Positions 31,931 through 54,811 of a DNA stretch of 64,000 nt are shown in pieces. The DNA is from Anaeromyces robustus (lineage: Eukaryota > Neocallimastigomycota > Neocallimastigomycetes > Neocallimastigales > Neocallimastigaceae), in assembly GCA_002104895.1 (NCBI GenBank), contig MCFG01000191.1, positions 27,501 through 91,500 on the forward strand. The letters are read 5' to 3'. Below the pieces are notes generated by a model, which ran no database searches, was not told the DNA's origin, and saw only the letters and a program-made list of their open reading frames with translations. Within the stretch, counting starts at the first letter, position 1. Every line of letters starts with the position of its first letter. Made by a program: the position numbers and the translations under genes.

Positions 31931-31990
31931 TTATTTATATATTTGTTTGTTTATTTATTGATTTATTTATTCATATTAATTTATTTATAT
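31396..31990. repeat. Large (TTTA)n array with GTTT, CATT and GATT variants
   Basis: Nearly 600 bp of TTTA units. Blocks with the same pattern of variants (CATTCATTAATTTA, then TGTTTATTTATTGATTTA, then TTATTTATATATTTGTTTG) recur about every 240 bp, so larger segments have duplicated as units. All three plus-strand frames are open, giving Phe/Ile/Tyr/Leu runs that are not genes. Confidence 0.92.
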
Positions 31991-34900
31991 TTATTGATTT
32001 ATTTACTATTCTTAGATTTCATTGGATACATAAGTATATAACGTATAATGTAATATAAACTTTTTTTTATATTAATAATTCCATTAAATATATCAACTCT
32101 AATTATTATAAAACTAATTTCATAATCAATACTAATATTTAAATAAATTTAGTTCTATTATGTTTTTTTTTTTTTTTGTTACACATTTATATTTAATTTA
32201 GGACACATTAAATTATTTCTTAGCTAAAAATTAATTTATAATAATATATTATTTTTTAAATATTAATTTATTAATAGATTATTAGAACAAATAAGAATGA
32301 TTGAAAAATTAATAGAACCAAATACTTTCATTAAGTTCCCTTTTTTTTTTTTTTAAAAAATATATAGTGGAGATATAATGATTAAGAATTAATAAATTAT
32401 AGAACATTACTTATATTAGAATATAGTATCATTATATGTATTTTTTTTTTATATAAACATTCTCCATAATAAATATTCAGTTTATAATTCTCCAAATATT
32501 TTTAGTTAACATCAAAATTAATTGTAATTATAATTAGTTAATAAATTTATTATATATATTATTATTATTATTATTTAAAATAATAATAATAGTAATTATA
32601 GTAATATAAAAAGATAAAAAAAAAATACTAAAAAATAAAACATACTAATCAACTCAAATAATAAAACTATTATGTTAAATATTTTTATAGTTTGAGTTCA
32701 GTAGTATTGATATCTTTCCTATATTATGTATTATGTATTTTTGATGTAAAAGAAATCTATTATTAAATTAGATAATCTAACCATTTTAATTAATTCCATT
32801 AACTAAATACTATAAAATCTTATTTTCAATAAATATATCAAAATAGGTTATATTAAAGTAAATTTTAATAACAAATAAAATTTGAAATTTTTCCTATGAT
32901 TAATAAATTTTTGAACCTTATAATTTGGTTTTTTATATATATAATAATATCATTGTTTATTATTTCATTTATTTATGTACTCTTTTTTACTAATATTATT
33001 GTTTATATTATAATATTTTAACAATATTTTATAATTTTGATTTATGAATTAAAAGTGTTTTTTTTTTTTTTTTTTATATTTTCATGAATTATAATCATAT
33101 ATATTTATCTAATGGTAATATTTAACATATAATAATAATATAATATTTTATAGTAATAATGTTATAAAAGTTAGTAAAACGATTATTTTTAATATAAATC
33201 AAAATTAATAATCATTATATATAAACAATATAAAATTTAAAAAATATGTGTTGTATATTATCAATATATTAATAATATTATATAATATATTTAATATATT
33301 ATAACATATAATAATAATATATACATATATATACATAATAAAAATAATCCATAAATTATTGATTAGAAAAAAAAAAACTAATTGTTTCGATAATTTTATT
33401 TCCTTTTTTTTTACTAAATAATTTTTTTGTTGAAATTATGAAGAAAATCAATATTTATAAATTAATATCTTAGGATTAATTATAAATTAAAGATATAAAA
33501 AAAAAAGAAAAAAGAAAAAAGAAATATTATTTTTTATTATTAAATATAAAAAATAATTAAAGATAAAAAAAATAAAAATAAAAAAGTTTTTTTTCAGTCT
33601 TTAAAGGAAATACTTAATTTTTTTTTTCTTTTTTTTTTTTGTATATTTTTTTTTTTTTAGATTAAAAAGAAGAAAAAAAAAATATACAAAAAAAATAAAA
33701 AGAATAAAAAGAAAAAGTCGTTGGGTGCATACTTATATATAATCTATTGAATTAAAATATATGTGAAACATCTATTTGTTATTATTGGAAATTAATTAAA
33801 TCCTTTTTTTTTTACAACAAATATCTCTAGTATTTTTTATATAATCAATTCAATTAATTGAAAAATTTAAATATTAGCCAAATAATAAGTAAGATTCTTT
33901 TAAATTAATTGAAAAATATATTTTATATTATTTTAATAATAATTATATAATAAAATTTAATACAATGAAGTAATTTGTATTTTAAAATAATGATTTCTTT
34001 TTTTCAATTATTCCATATTAAATTTATATAATTTATAATTTCTACTTATATATTTTATTAATATATATTTTTTTATGAAAATTATTTTTTTTTTTTAATA
34101 TTCATAATATATAAATTTAATACTTAATAAAATAATAACAAAAAAAAATAGATATTGGAATTTTAAAAACATATTAAAAATTCTATATTTTGTTGTTAAA
34201 ATTTAATTTTAATCATCAAAACAAATTAAAATAATATTAATAATAAATTATATAAAAAATTAAATACAAAAATAAACTAAAATAAAGTATTGTCAAGAGA
34301 ATATAATAATAAGTAAAGAAAATTTTTTAAATTATTAAATTTGTACATAATAAAAATATTTTATTATAATATTAATATAATAAATTATTATTTTTTTTAA
34401 TATATATCTTATATGCCATTTGTTTATATATTAAAATAAGAAAAAGCACAAAAACAAATAAAATAAAAAAAAATAAATAAAAAAAATACAAAAAAGCAAA
34501 CACAGTAATAAAAAAAATAAGAAATAAATACAAATACAAATAAAATAAATAAATTAACAAACAAAACAAAACAAAACAAAATAAAAGAAGCGCTAAGAAA
34601 AAAAACATATATAAAAATTATATATAAGAAAATATATATTTAATCAATATATAAGAAAAGTATAAAAAAGAAAAAGTTGCAAAAAATAATTTGTTAAATT
34701 ATTAATTAATAAATTATTTTTTTGAATATTTTTTTTCTTTATTGAATATACCCAAGGATTAATTTAATAGAAAACGACATAAATAATAAATTAACAATAA
34801 AAGAATTAATATTATAGTATAATATTCATTCCTTTAATTTGTATATATATGTTTATATATTCTTTTATATTTAATTAATAGATAGAAAAATCAGATTTTT

Positions 34901-35053
34901 TTTATTTTTTAGGAACATTAATAAAATAATTAATTATACTGAAAGAAAATAATAATATTTTATAATATTCAAAATTTAAAAAAAATATTAATTAAAAGCA
35001 ATTAAATAATAAAAAAAGTATCAATTTATATGTAATAAATTAATGTTTTAAAT

Positions 35054-38000
35054 ATGTCGAATGTACAAACTCATATAAGAAAGGATTCAATCAATCATGT
35101 ATCACAAATTCCTGTTCATCGTTGGAACGTTGACCAAGTAAAAATTTGGTTAACTGAAAATAGATTAACCAATTATACTAATGTGTTTGAAAGTAAGTTA
35201 ATATTTTTTATACTTTTTTTATTCTTAATGAAAAATGAATACTATAAAAAAAAAATGGTAGAAAATTTTAATTTAATTTTATTTATTTATTTATTTATTT
35301 ATTTTTCGATTTATTTTAAAAATAAATAGAAAACAAAGTCGATGGTAGAGTTTTACTTCAATTATCACATGAAATATTAAAGGTTTGGAATTACATATAT
35401 ATTAAATAAAAAAAAACTTAAACTATTATTTGTATAATAAAAAAAGAATAATAGTTAATAATATCTTTTATATATATTCATATTATGATAATATTATAAT
35501 TTATTGAAATATAAAGGATGATTTTTTAATAGTTTCATATGATGAAAGAGCAAAAATTTTGTCAGCATTAAATCGATTAGCAAAAGGAATATTTAGTATT
35601 GATGAAAAAGCAGAAAAATACATTTTATATAAAGTAAAATAATCTTTTAAACATAAAATTCCATATAAAATTAATTATTATCATTTACTATAGAGTATCC
35701 TAAATATTTAATTTACTCGTAAAATTATTTTTTTTTTTTAAAAAAACTTATATACAATATAAAAGGAAAAACATTCGCAACATACATTAACTAGAAGACA
35801 TTCAACTGAAAATAATAAAATAAATGTAAGTTTTATCAATAGTAATTCAATAATAATACATTATTAAATAATTATTAATAATATTTTCTAAATGTATATA
35901 ACTAAATTATGAAACTAAATTATGAAAATAATAATAATTTAAATATAATTACAATTATTTATATATTTTAGGTACCAAGATTAAATACAAATTTTAAAGT
36001 ATGGTTAAAATAATAAATAATAAAAATATTTAAATATATATGTGATATTAATTAACCATAATATATATATATAATAGAATTTAACATTAAATCGAAATAT
36101 GTCAGATAACGCATTAGTACCTGTAATTATATACATATGTTTATATATAGTTTTAATAATATATATTACATTATTAATTTTTTATATTTAATAATATTAT
36201 AAAATTTTAATTATAAATCTTTCATACTAAACAAACAAACAAACAAACAAATAAATAAATACATAAATAAATAAATAAATAATAGAAGCAATTATCAGCA
36301 ACAACACCAACAAATATTGATGACTCAATCATTGGGATGTATTCAAATAATATATTCTTGGTAAGTTGAATTAAAAAATTATTTAATAATAAATAATAGT
36401 TTAATTAATCTGTATATTTTATATATATTATAATAGGATACAATGGCAAGAAATATGTCGGAATCAACATTAACAGTAAATATAAATATAAATATACATA
36501 TATAGTAATTTTTAGAATTGATTTATATAGAATTTTATTGCTTACTTTTATATATATATATATAACTAATTTTTATAATTGTTTAGAATTTTGCAAATGA
36601 CGAAGTAAGGACAATATTATAATATCAATTCGAAATATTATATATTATACTTTTTATATATATTGATTTATTGAATATAAATAATAATAATTATATTATA
36701 TAAAGAAAATTATTCATGTTACAAAAGCTCCATATGTTGTTAAACACACAAAATCAATTAATATTGAAGGAATATGTGATATCAAAAGTTTAATGAAAAT
36801 GATTCTTAACACTTTTGATATTTCTGATTCTATTTCAAACTGGGATTTATATATTGAAGAAGAGGGTAAATTAATATAATAATAATAATAATAATAATAT
36901 TTTTTTTAATTATGTATAAATATTAGTATAAATTAAATTAATATATTTTATCTTTCAAAATTATCATATAATAAAGGTTCTCCATTAACGGATAATGAAA
37001 TTTTATGGATTTGTAAACAAAACAGTACAAAATATAATAATCATTACTATTTAAAGAGAAAACATGCAAACAAGCATATAAATAATCCAAACTTTATACG
37101 TATGCAAAATAAATATATAAATATTATATATTCTTTTTTTATTTATTGATCTTTATATTTGATTAATTATAAACGAATTAATTATTTTTGTTTGTTTTTT
37201 TTTTTTTTTTGTTTTTTTTTTGTTACTTTGTTTATTGATTTACATAATTATTTTGATTTAATTAATTAATTATTTATTTATTAAATGTATGTATTTAAAC
37301 CGTTTATTATATTAATATAATTATTATTTTAATTACTGTTATTTTATTTTTACAATTATGAATTTGATTTCTATTGCTTTAATTATTAAAATGTTATTTA
37401 TTAATATTTTCTTAATATATAATAATATTAATATAATGCTATTAATATTTTCATTAATATTATGATAATTATTATAATGTTATTTGTTAATATTTTCACT
37501 AATATTATTATATTATTTATTAATATTTTCATTAAAATTATGATATTATTATATTATTTTTTAATATTATTACTAATAATTATTATTATCGATATAATTT
37601 TAATATTTTTATATTTTTTATCTATCATTAAAAAAAAAAAAAAAAAAAAAATTAAAGCGGCAAATAAAATAGAAAAAATATTTGGAGGTAAGTGCTATAA
37701 ATTGGAAAAGTATATAAATATTTATTATAAAAATATTTAATATATAAATGATTTCTAAAAAATGATTATATTTATATATACGTAGAAAAAACACCAGAAC
37801 TTTATGTACATCGTAAATTAAAACAATTTACAAATGAAAGGCCACCTTCAGAATTAATTACATCAAATATTAATAAATATTTCTCAGACAATAATAGAAA
37901 ATCATTAAAAATGATTTATGATGAAGATAATGAAGAAGGAAATATACTAAAACAAAATGAAAGTCCTGTTATGGCAATAACAAATTATAAAATTTCATCA

Positions 38001-39509
38001 AATAATAACTCCCCAATGAGTTCTAGTGATAAATATCTTAATATTCCTACAGCATCTCCTTATCCAAAATTTAACACTATAGATCGTATGCAAAAAGTAC
38101 CAAATACAATGGATTATTTATCAAAAAGTGCAGGTGAAAAATTTGCAACTATTGATCGAGTTCCTTCATCTAAAACATTAGGTATTGATAAATTTGCAAC
38201 TGTTGATCGTGTACCTACATCTAAAATGTTAGGTATTGAAAAATATGCAACTATTGATCGTGTTCCAAGTAGTAAAGGTAGTAGTGATAAATTCACAACA
38301 AAAGGTATTGATAAATATGCAACTATAGATCGTGCTTATAAATTTTCAAGTGAGAAAGAAGTAGCTAGCAGTAAAAGTTCACCAAATCGCTATCTAAATA
38401 GTAATTATAAACATATACCCAATAAACACCATTATGATAGTAATAAAGATTATCTTTCAAGTAGTAAATCCTCATCTACAAAATCAGAAAAGTATTCTGG
38501 TGGCAGTAATGGAAAGGTAAAGCATGGTACTAGTGATAAGGATAAATATAGATATATTCGTAAATATGATAGAAGAAAGAATTCACCTTCCATTGATAGA
38601 GACAGAGACAGAGAAAGAGATAGAGAAAGAGATAGAGAAAGAGATAGAGACAGAGATAGAGATAGAGAAAGGGATAGAGAAAGGGATAGAGAAAGAGATA
38701 GAGAAAGAGATAGAGAAAAAGATAGAGAAAAAGAAAGAAATAGGGATAGAGATGGTAGAGATAGAGAAAGAGAAAGAGATAGGGATAGAGAAAGAGATAG
38801 AGAAAAAGATAGAGAAAAAGATAGAGAAAAAGAAAGAAATAGGGATAGAGATGGTAGAGATAGAGAAAGAGAAAGAGAAAGAGAAAGAGATAGGGATAGA
38901 GAAAAAGATAAAGATAGAGATAGGGATAGGGATAGATATAGAAAGGAAACCTCCTCTTTAGATAGAGACAGACATAAAAAACAACATAGTCGTAATGGTA
39001 GTAATAGTAGTAATAATAGCAATAATAATTTATTATCTCCTGATGATAAATATAAATTATTGTCGAAAAAACCTAGCTCATCTAAAACACATATCAATTC
39101 TCCTCTTTCTGCTTCAACTAAAATTGAAATAAAATCAAAAAAATCAAATACACCTCCTTCCCCTATACGTTCACCTTCAGAAACATCACTTTCTCCAATT
39201 CATACTTCCCCAAAATCTTTACCTTCTTCTTCTTCACAATCACCTAAATCTTCACCTGTTTCTCATCATCCAAAAGATTCACCTTCTAAAAATAGAGATG
39301 GTTCAAAAGAACGTAAAAAGAGTACTGTTACTACTGGTAATATATATTAACAGATATTAAATTATAATTATCTTATATATATATATAATAATAAATAATA
39401 AATAATAAATATTAACTCAATTTAATTAATTTTATTATTATTTTCATATATTAACTAATTATATAAATATAAATAAAATATATATATTTATATTCATTAT
39501 TATAAATTA

Positions 39510-39559
<50 letters not shown>

Positions 39560-40891
39560 TAGCACCATTTAAATGGAAGAAGGGTGCTTTAATAGGTTCT
39601 GGTTCATATGGTGAAGTATTTTTAGGTATGAATCAATCTAATGGTGAATTAATGGCAATTAAACAAGTAGAATTTAAAGATAATGGAAAGGCAGACAAAT
39701 TTGTACAATCCTTAAAGCAAGAAATTGATATTTTGAAAGATTTACATCATAAAAATATTGTACAATATTATGGATCACAGTCCGATGAAAAATATTTCGA
39801 TATTTTCTTGGAATATGTACCAGGTGGTTCTATTCTTAGTCTTTTAAATAATTATGGTGCATTTGAAGAATTATTAATTAAAAACTTTATTAAACAAGTA
39901 CTGGAAGGTGTAGCTTATTTACATGAAAAGGGAATTGTACATAGGTAAATTAAATTATTATTATTATTATTATTATTATTATTTACTATAAAATAATTTT
40001 TAAAAATAAATATATAATATTTATCTCGATATATATATATAATATTAAATTTAATAATGAATAATTTTTTATTATCGATTATTATTTTTTAAAAAAAAAA
40101 ATTCAAAAATATAAAAAAAATATAAATATTTATATAATAATTTATATATATTAATTTTAATAATATTAATAACATATATATATATATATACAGAGATATT
40201 AAGGGAGCTAATATATTAGTAGATAATAAAGGTATTGTAAAAATTTCAGATTTTGGTATTTCTAAAAAAGTTGATGAAAATACAGTAAATATGAAATCAA
40301 AAATGAATAATAGAACTTCATTCCAAGGATCCATTTATTGGTAAATAAGAAAGAAATATTTATATTATATATAATTATAATTAAAAAAAAAAAAAAACTA
40401 ATAATTTAATTAATATTTTATTTATAAAATATAAAATATAAAATATAAAAAGGATGGCACCTGAAGTTATTAAACAAATGAATTATACAGGAAAAGCTGA
40501 TATATGGTCTATCGGTTGTTTAGTTATTGAAATGATCACAGCAAAACATCCATGGGAAAAGTTGGATCAAACAGCTGCCATTTTCAAAATTGGTTCAAAT
40601 AATAAACCTCCTGTTCCAGACAATTTATCTACTGAACTTGAAGATTTCATTACAAGAACTTTTGAATTGTAAGTATATAGGAATCATGATTTTTTTTTTT
40701 TTTAATTGAATTTTATAACAACATAAATTATAAATTAATTATAAATTATATAAATAATATTTAAAAATTATTAATTTTTTATATTAAATTTTTGTTATAG
40801 GGATTTCAATAAGCGACCATCAGCAAAGAAATTATTAACTCATAAATTTATTATGAGTGAAGATGAAGCTAATAATGAAGATTCAAGCTAA
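35054..40891 (+). CDS. STE11: STE11/Byr2-type MAP kinase kinase kinase
   Basis: Seventeen exons: 35054-35192, 35330-35382, 35517-35633, 35766-35825, 35972-35998, 36078-36122, 36286-36360, 36437-36475, 36587-36604, 36706-36865, 36977-37099, 37658-37687, 37786-39336, 39563-39944, 40194-40340, 40453-40668, 40801-40891; 1090 residues. A SAM domain (about 22-90: [24 protein letters not shown]) comes first, then a Ras-binding-like domain (about 192-290), the fungal motif ERPPSELI near 313, a long Ser-rich and Arg/Glu/Asp-repeat linker, and a kinase domain from 813: [12 protein letters not shown] (846), HRDIKGAN (939-946), DFG (959-961), WMAPE, DIWSIGC. All catalytic residues are present. In yeasts this family starts the mating, filamentation and stress MAPK cascades downstream of Ste20 kinases and Ras. 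RRHSTEN in the linker is a possible PKA site. Confidence 0.92.
38590..38945 (+). repeat. RDRE-type codon repeat in the MAPKKK linker
   Basis: About 350 bp of GATAGAGAAA-type units encode alternating Arg-Asp/Arg-Glu dipeptides with Lys variants. A block reading [20 protein letters not shown] occurs twice, so a ~100-bp segment was duplicated within the array. One strand is almost pure purine. The antisense poly-Ser/Leu frame is an artefact. Confidence 0.9.
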
Positions 40892-42188
40892 TTTTTGAAT
40901 ATTCAAAATTAAATATAAAATATAAAAATTAAAAAAAAAAAAAAAAAATACTTATCCATCATTAATACTATTTAAATTTATTTACATATAATATACAATA
41001 ATTATTATCATATTAAAAAAAAATAAAATTAATACTAAATAATAAAAAATAAAAAAAAATAAAAAAAAAAAAATTAAAAAAATATAAAAAAAGTAAAAAA
41101 ATAAAAAATAAAAAAAAAAATTAAAATAATAATAATAATAATAATAATAATATTAAAAATTAATATATATTTCATTTAATATTTATTTTCAATTTTAATA
41201 ATATTATAAAAATCATAATTATAAAATATGATTTCATCAACATAATAAATAAAATATATAAAAATTAATAATAATAAAAAAAAAAAAAAAAACAAATACA
41301 AATAAAAACAAAAAAACAAAATACTAATACTAATAATACTAATACTACTACTACTACTAATAATAATAATAATAAATAAAAAAATAAAAAAATAAAAAAA
41401 TAAAAAAATAAAAAAAATAAAAAAATAAAAAAAATAAAAAAAAAAAAAAAAAACATATTATAATATATTTCATTATTAAAAAAAATAAAAATAAAAATAA
41501 AAATAACAAAAATTAATTATTAGAAATTAATTATTAATTATTACAATAAGTAAAACTCTTTAAGTATATTATAATATAAATAAATTATTCTAAAATCATA
41601 TAGTCAGTCTTTTTTCTTCTTTTTTTTTTTGTTTGTTTTGATTTTTTTTATTCTTTCCCTAATCTAATATAATAAAAAGTATCTATAAAATTATCATAAA
41701 ATATTATAAATAATAATTATTTAATAAAAAAAAAAAAAATAAAAATAAAAAAAATAAAAATTAAATTAAAAAAAAAAAAAAAAATTAAATAAAACTAAAT
41801 ATATAATATATATATATAATTTTTTTTTATTTTTTCTGTATATGCGTGTATAAACTTTGATATTTATTTCTTCAAGATAGTTTTTTTTTTTCTTATTATT
41901 ATTAAAAAGAAAATTTTAATAGAATAAATAAATAATTTTAATAAAAATAAATAAATAATTTAATAAAATAAATAAATTAAGATTAAATGCTTTTTAAACA
42001 ATATAAAAATGATTACTAAAAAATAATTAATTATAGTTATAGATAAATATAATTTGGATATATTAATGAAAATATATATAATAATTATTTTATTCTATTT
42101 TTTCTTGTATTATGAAAAAAAAATTATGAAAAAAAAAAAAAAACTGTACTGAACCATTATTAATATTAATATTAATATTATTCATTTT
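40892..42188. other. Convergent spacer, A-rich
   Basis: It separates the stops of the MAPKKK (plus) and the Asn-rich TPxR gene (minus), so it holds both 3' regions. It contains many A-runs with single T interruptions and a short (AAT/ACT)n stretch near 41323-41375. No gene. Confidence 0.6.
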
Positions 42189-47891
<5,703 letters not shown>

Positions 47892-48112
47892 TTTAATGAA
47901 ATTGCATAATCATTATTAATATAAAACATTTATCTAAAGTAACGTATTTTAAATATATATAATCAGAGATCTAAACATTTAATAATGATTCATTTAATGA
48001 TAATAATTTAAATCTTATTGAAAAAATCAAACTTTGAATTATTTTTAAATATTTACATTATACATTTTGGAACGATTAGTGCCAATTAAAAATTCTAATT
48101 CCAATTAAAAAT

Positions 48113-48113
<1 letters not shown>

Positions 48114-48179
<66 letters not shown>

Positions 48180-48213
48180 TTAATTTATGTATTTATTATT
48201 AATTTATTGATTT

Positions 48214-48261
<48 letters not shown>

Positions 48262-48265
48262 TTTT

Positions 48266-48357
<92 letters not shown>
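48114..48357. repeat. (TTTA)n arrays
   Basis: Three adjacent runs of TTTA units, interrupted near 48180-48215 and 48263-48297, lie in the divergent spacer. Confidence 0.9.
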
Positions 48358-48358
<1 letters not shown>

Positions 48359-48662
48359 CATGTTTATTATAAATTCTTAAAAGTTAAACATGACTTTAAT
48401 AATTATTTCACTTAAATAATAATAATAATTTTAATAGAAAATATATTAAATATTTATTTATTATAAATTATTAAAATTTAATCAGGGAATCAGTGAATAT
48501 TGATATCAATAATTATATGAAAAAGAAAGAATCTATAAAAAATGCTGAAAAAATAAGAAATTATTAAAATGTTGAAAATAAAAAATAATAATAACACAAA
48601 ATAAATGATATTAATTATAAATATCTATATATTAAAAATGGATAAAAAATAATGAAAAATAT

Positions 48663-48692
48663 AAATTCTACATTATCGATAATGTAGAATTT
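48663..48692. repeat. Perfect 30-bp palindrome
   Basis: The left arm AAATTCTACATTATC reads identically as its reverse complement through the central CG to 48692. There is no spacer between the arms, so it can extrude as a cruciform or act as a two-fold protein site. Confidence 0.9.
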
Positions 48693-49139
48693 GTATTTGA
48701 AAGATTTGAATTATGTATTAAAGTTTATATAACTTTTAATATTATTCTTTATCATCTTTTGAAAGATTTTAAACTATTCATTAAAATTTCTATACTTTTA
48801 ATATTATTAATAATAAAAGTAAAATATTATAATATAAAATATTATAAATATTAAAATTTGATAGATTAATAAATAATCTAAAAATTATTATTATTAAATT
48901 TTATATTACCCTACTTTATAAAAATGAAGAAGAAATTTAAAATTATATGAAAAAGAAATTTAAAATTATTACTAAACAATATCAAAAAATAATATATCCA
49001 CACTGAAAAGGGTTAAAAAACAAATAATTAATATATTTTCATAATAATTTAATTAAAATTTGATATAATGTATTTTAATATATGTCAATAATATATTATT
49101 TAATAAAAAGTCTCCAAAATTAAATCTTTTATTTTATAT

Positions 49140-49190
<51 letters not shown>

Positions 49191-50338
49191 TATTTTGAAG
49201 GTTTTATATATTATTTAATCCTAAAAATAATAACATAAATAATTAATGTAACAAAAATCTTTAATAAAACATAAAAACAGAAAACCTGTAAATAAAGAAT
49301 TAGTATTATACATATATTAAATATATATTTTAATATTAATTTTTAATATATTTTTATTTAATTTAATATATATTTTTATATAATTTAAAATATATTTTTA
49401 TATAATTTTATATATATATTATATAAAAATTTTATTTATTAATATAAATAATAATCATATGAAAATTTAAAATTTTTTTTAATTATTTTTTTTTTTGAGC
49501 TTATTATTATACTACATAAAAACAATAATATATTACTAATTAATTATTTTATTTTTAAAATTACAACATTTATTATAGATTTAAAATATATATTAAAAAA
49601 AGTTTATATAAATTATATTATTAATCATTGACTTTTCTTAGAAAAAATATGATATATTTAATAATACAAAAACACAATAAAAACTAAGTTATAAAAGAAT
49701 TACGGATTTTCTCTTCGAAAAATTATATATATATAATTTTATGAAATAAAAATAAGTATTTTGATATTATATATAATAATTATTAGATACTTTCTTTTAT
49801 TCATATTGCTTTTTTAATATTATTCATATAATAACAATTTAAAAAAAATATAAAAAATTTATATTTTTTAGTAGCTTTTTTTTTTATTTTGTTATCGAAA
49901 AATAAAAATAACGATTAAAAAATAATTGCATAATTATTAAATTAATAATAATCACATTAATAAATATAAGATAAAATCAATAATAAAAAACAATTAAAAA
50001 TAAAATATAAAAAAAGAATAATAATTTGTAAATATAAGATAAAATCAAAAAATAATAATAAAAAAAGTAAAAATAAACTATATAAAAAAAAGTAAAAAAG
50101 AATAATTTGTAAATATAATTAAACGATTGATATAAAGAATAAAAAAAATATATTTATAAAAGGATTAAAAAAATTAATTAAAATAAAGTATGTTATAATT
50201 TTAAATTTATTTATTATACATTTTAAAATTATGAATTAATATTTTAAAATATTAATTTAATACTAAATAATAATGTAAAATAATATATAATTAATAATAT
50301 CTCTTATTATATATATTATTATATATATTAGTATCAAT

Positions 50339-54811
<4,473 letters not shown>

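Larger units (their letters stand above)
28522..35053. other. 6.5-kb gene-poor region
   Basis: No intact gene seen. Contents: A- and T-runs downstream of the DIL gene, a terminal-inverted-repeat element (29839-30340), a 99-bp inverted repeat (30372-30470), a large TTTA array (31396-31990), a T-run/A-run hairpin near 33618-33695 around TGTATATTT, and the upstream flank of the MAPKKK gene. A short frame at about 32278-32337 (RLLEQIRMIEKLIEPNTFIK) is too short to call. Confidence 0.6.
47892..50338. promoter_or_regulatory. Divergent spacer between the TPxR gene and the acyl-CoA synthetase gene
   Basis: 2.4 kb with both promoters at its ends. It contains two (TTTA)n arrays (48114-48357 and 49138-49191), a perfect 30-bp palindrome (48663-48692) followed by an imperfect direct repeat with a 62-bp period (from 48699 and 48761, starting GAAAGATTT), and otherwise AT-rich sequence. 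No gene was found. Confidence 0.55.

Noticed and set aside
31396-31990. CRISPR-like array
   Set aside because: Tetranucleotide repeats without unique spacers, in a eukaryotic genome.
31505-32058. Three overlapping Phe/Ile/Tyr/Leu frames suggesting a membrane protein
   Set aside because: Pure translation of a TTTA array.
32278-32340. Short frame RLLEQIRMIEKLIEPNTFIK as an exon
   Set aside because: Only about 20 codons, with no partner exon or recognisable family.
34372-34608. 78-codon minus frame rich in Phe and Leu
   Set aside because: A-rich strand read backwards; low complexity and no initiation context or neighbouring exons.
38450-39097. Minus-strand Ser/Leu-rich frame of 215 codons
   Set aside because: Antisense shadow of the RD/RE repeat in the MAPKKK.
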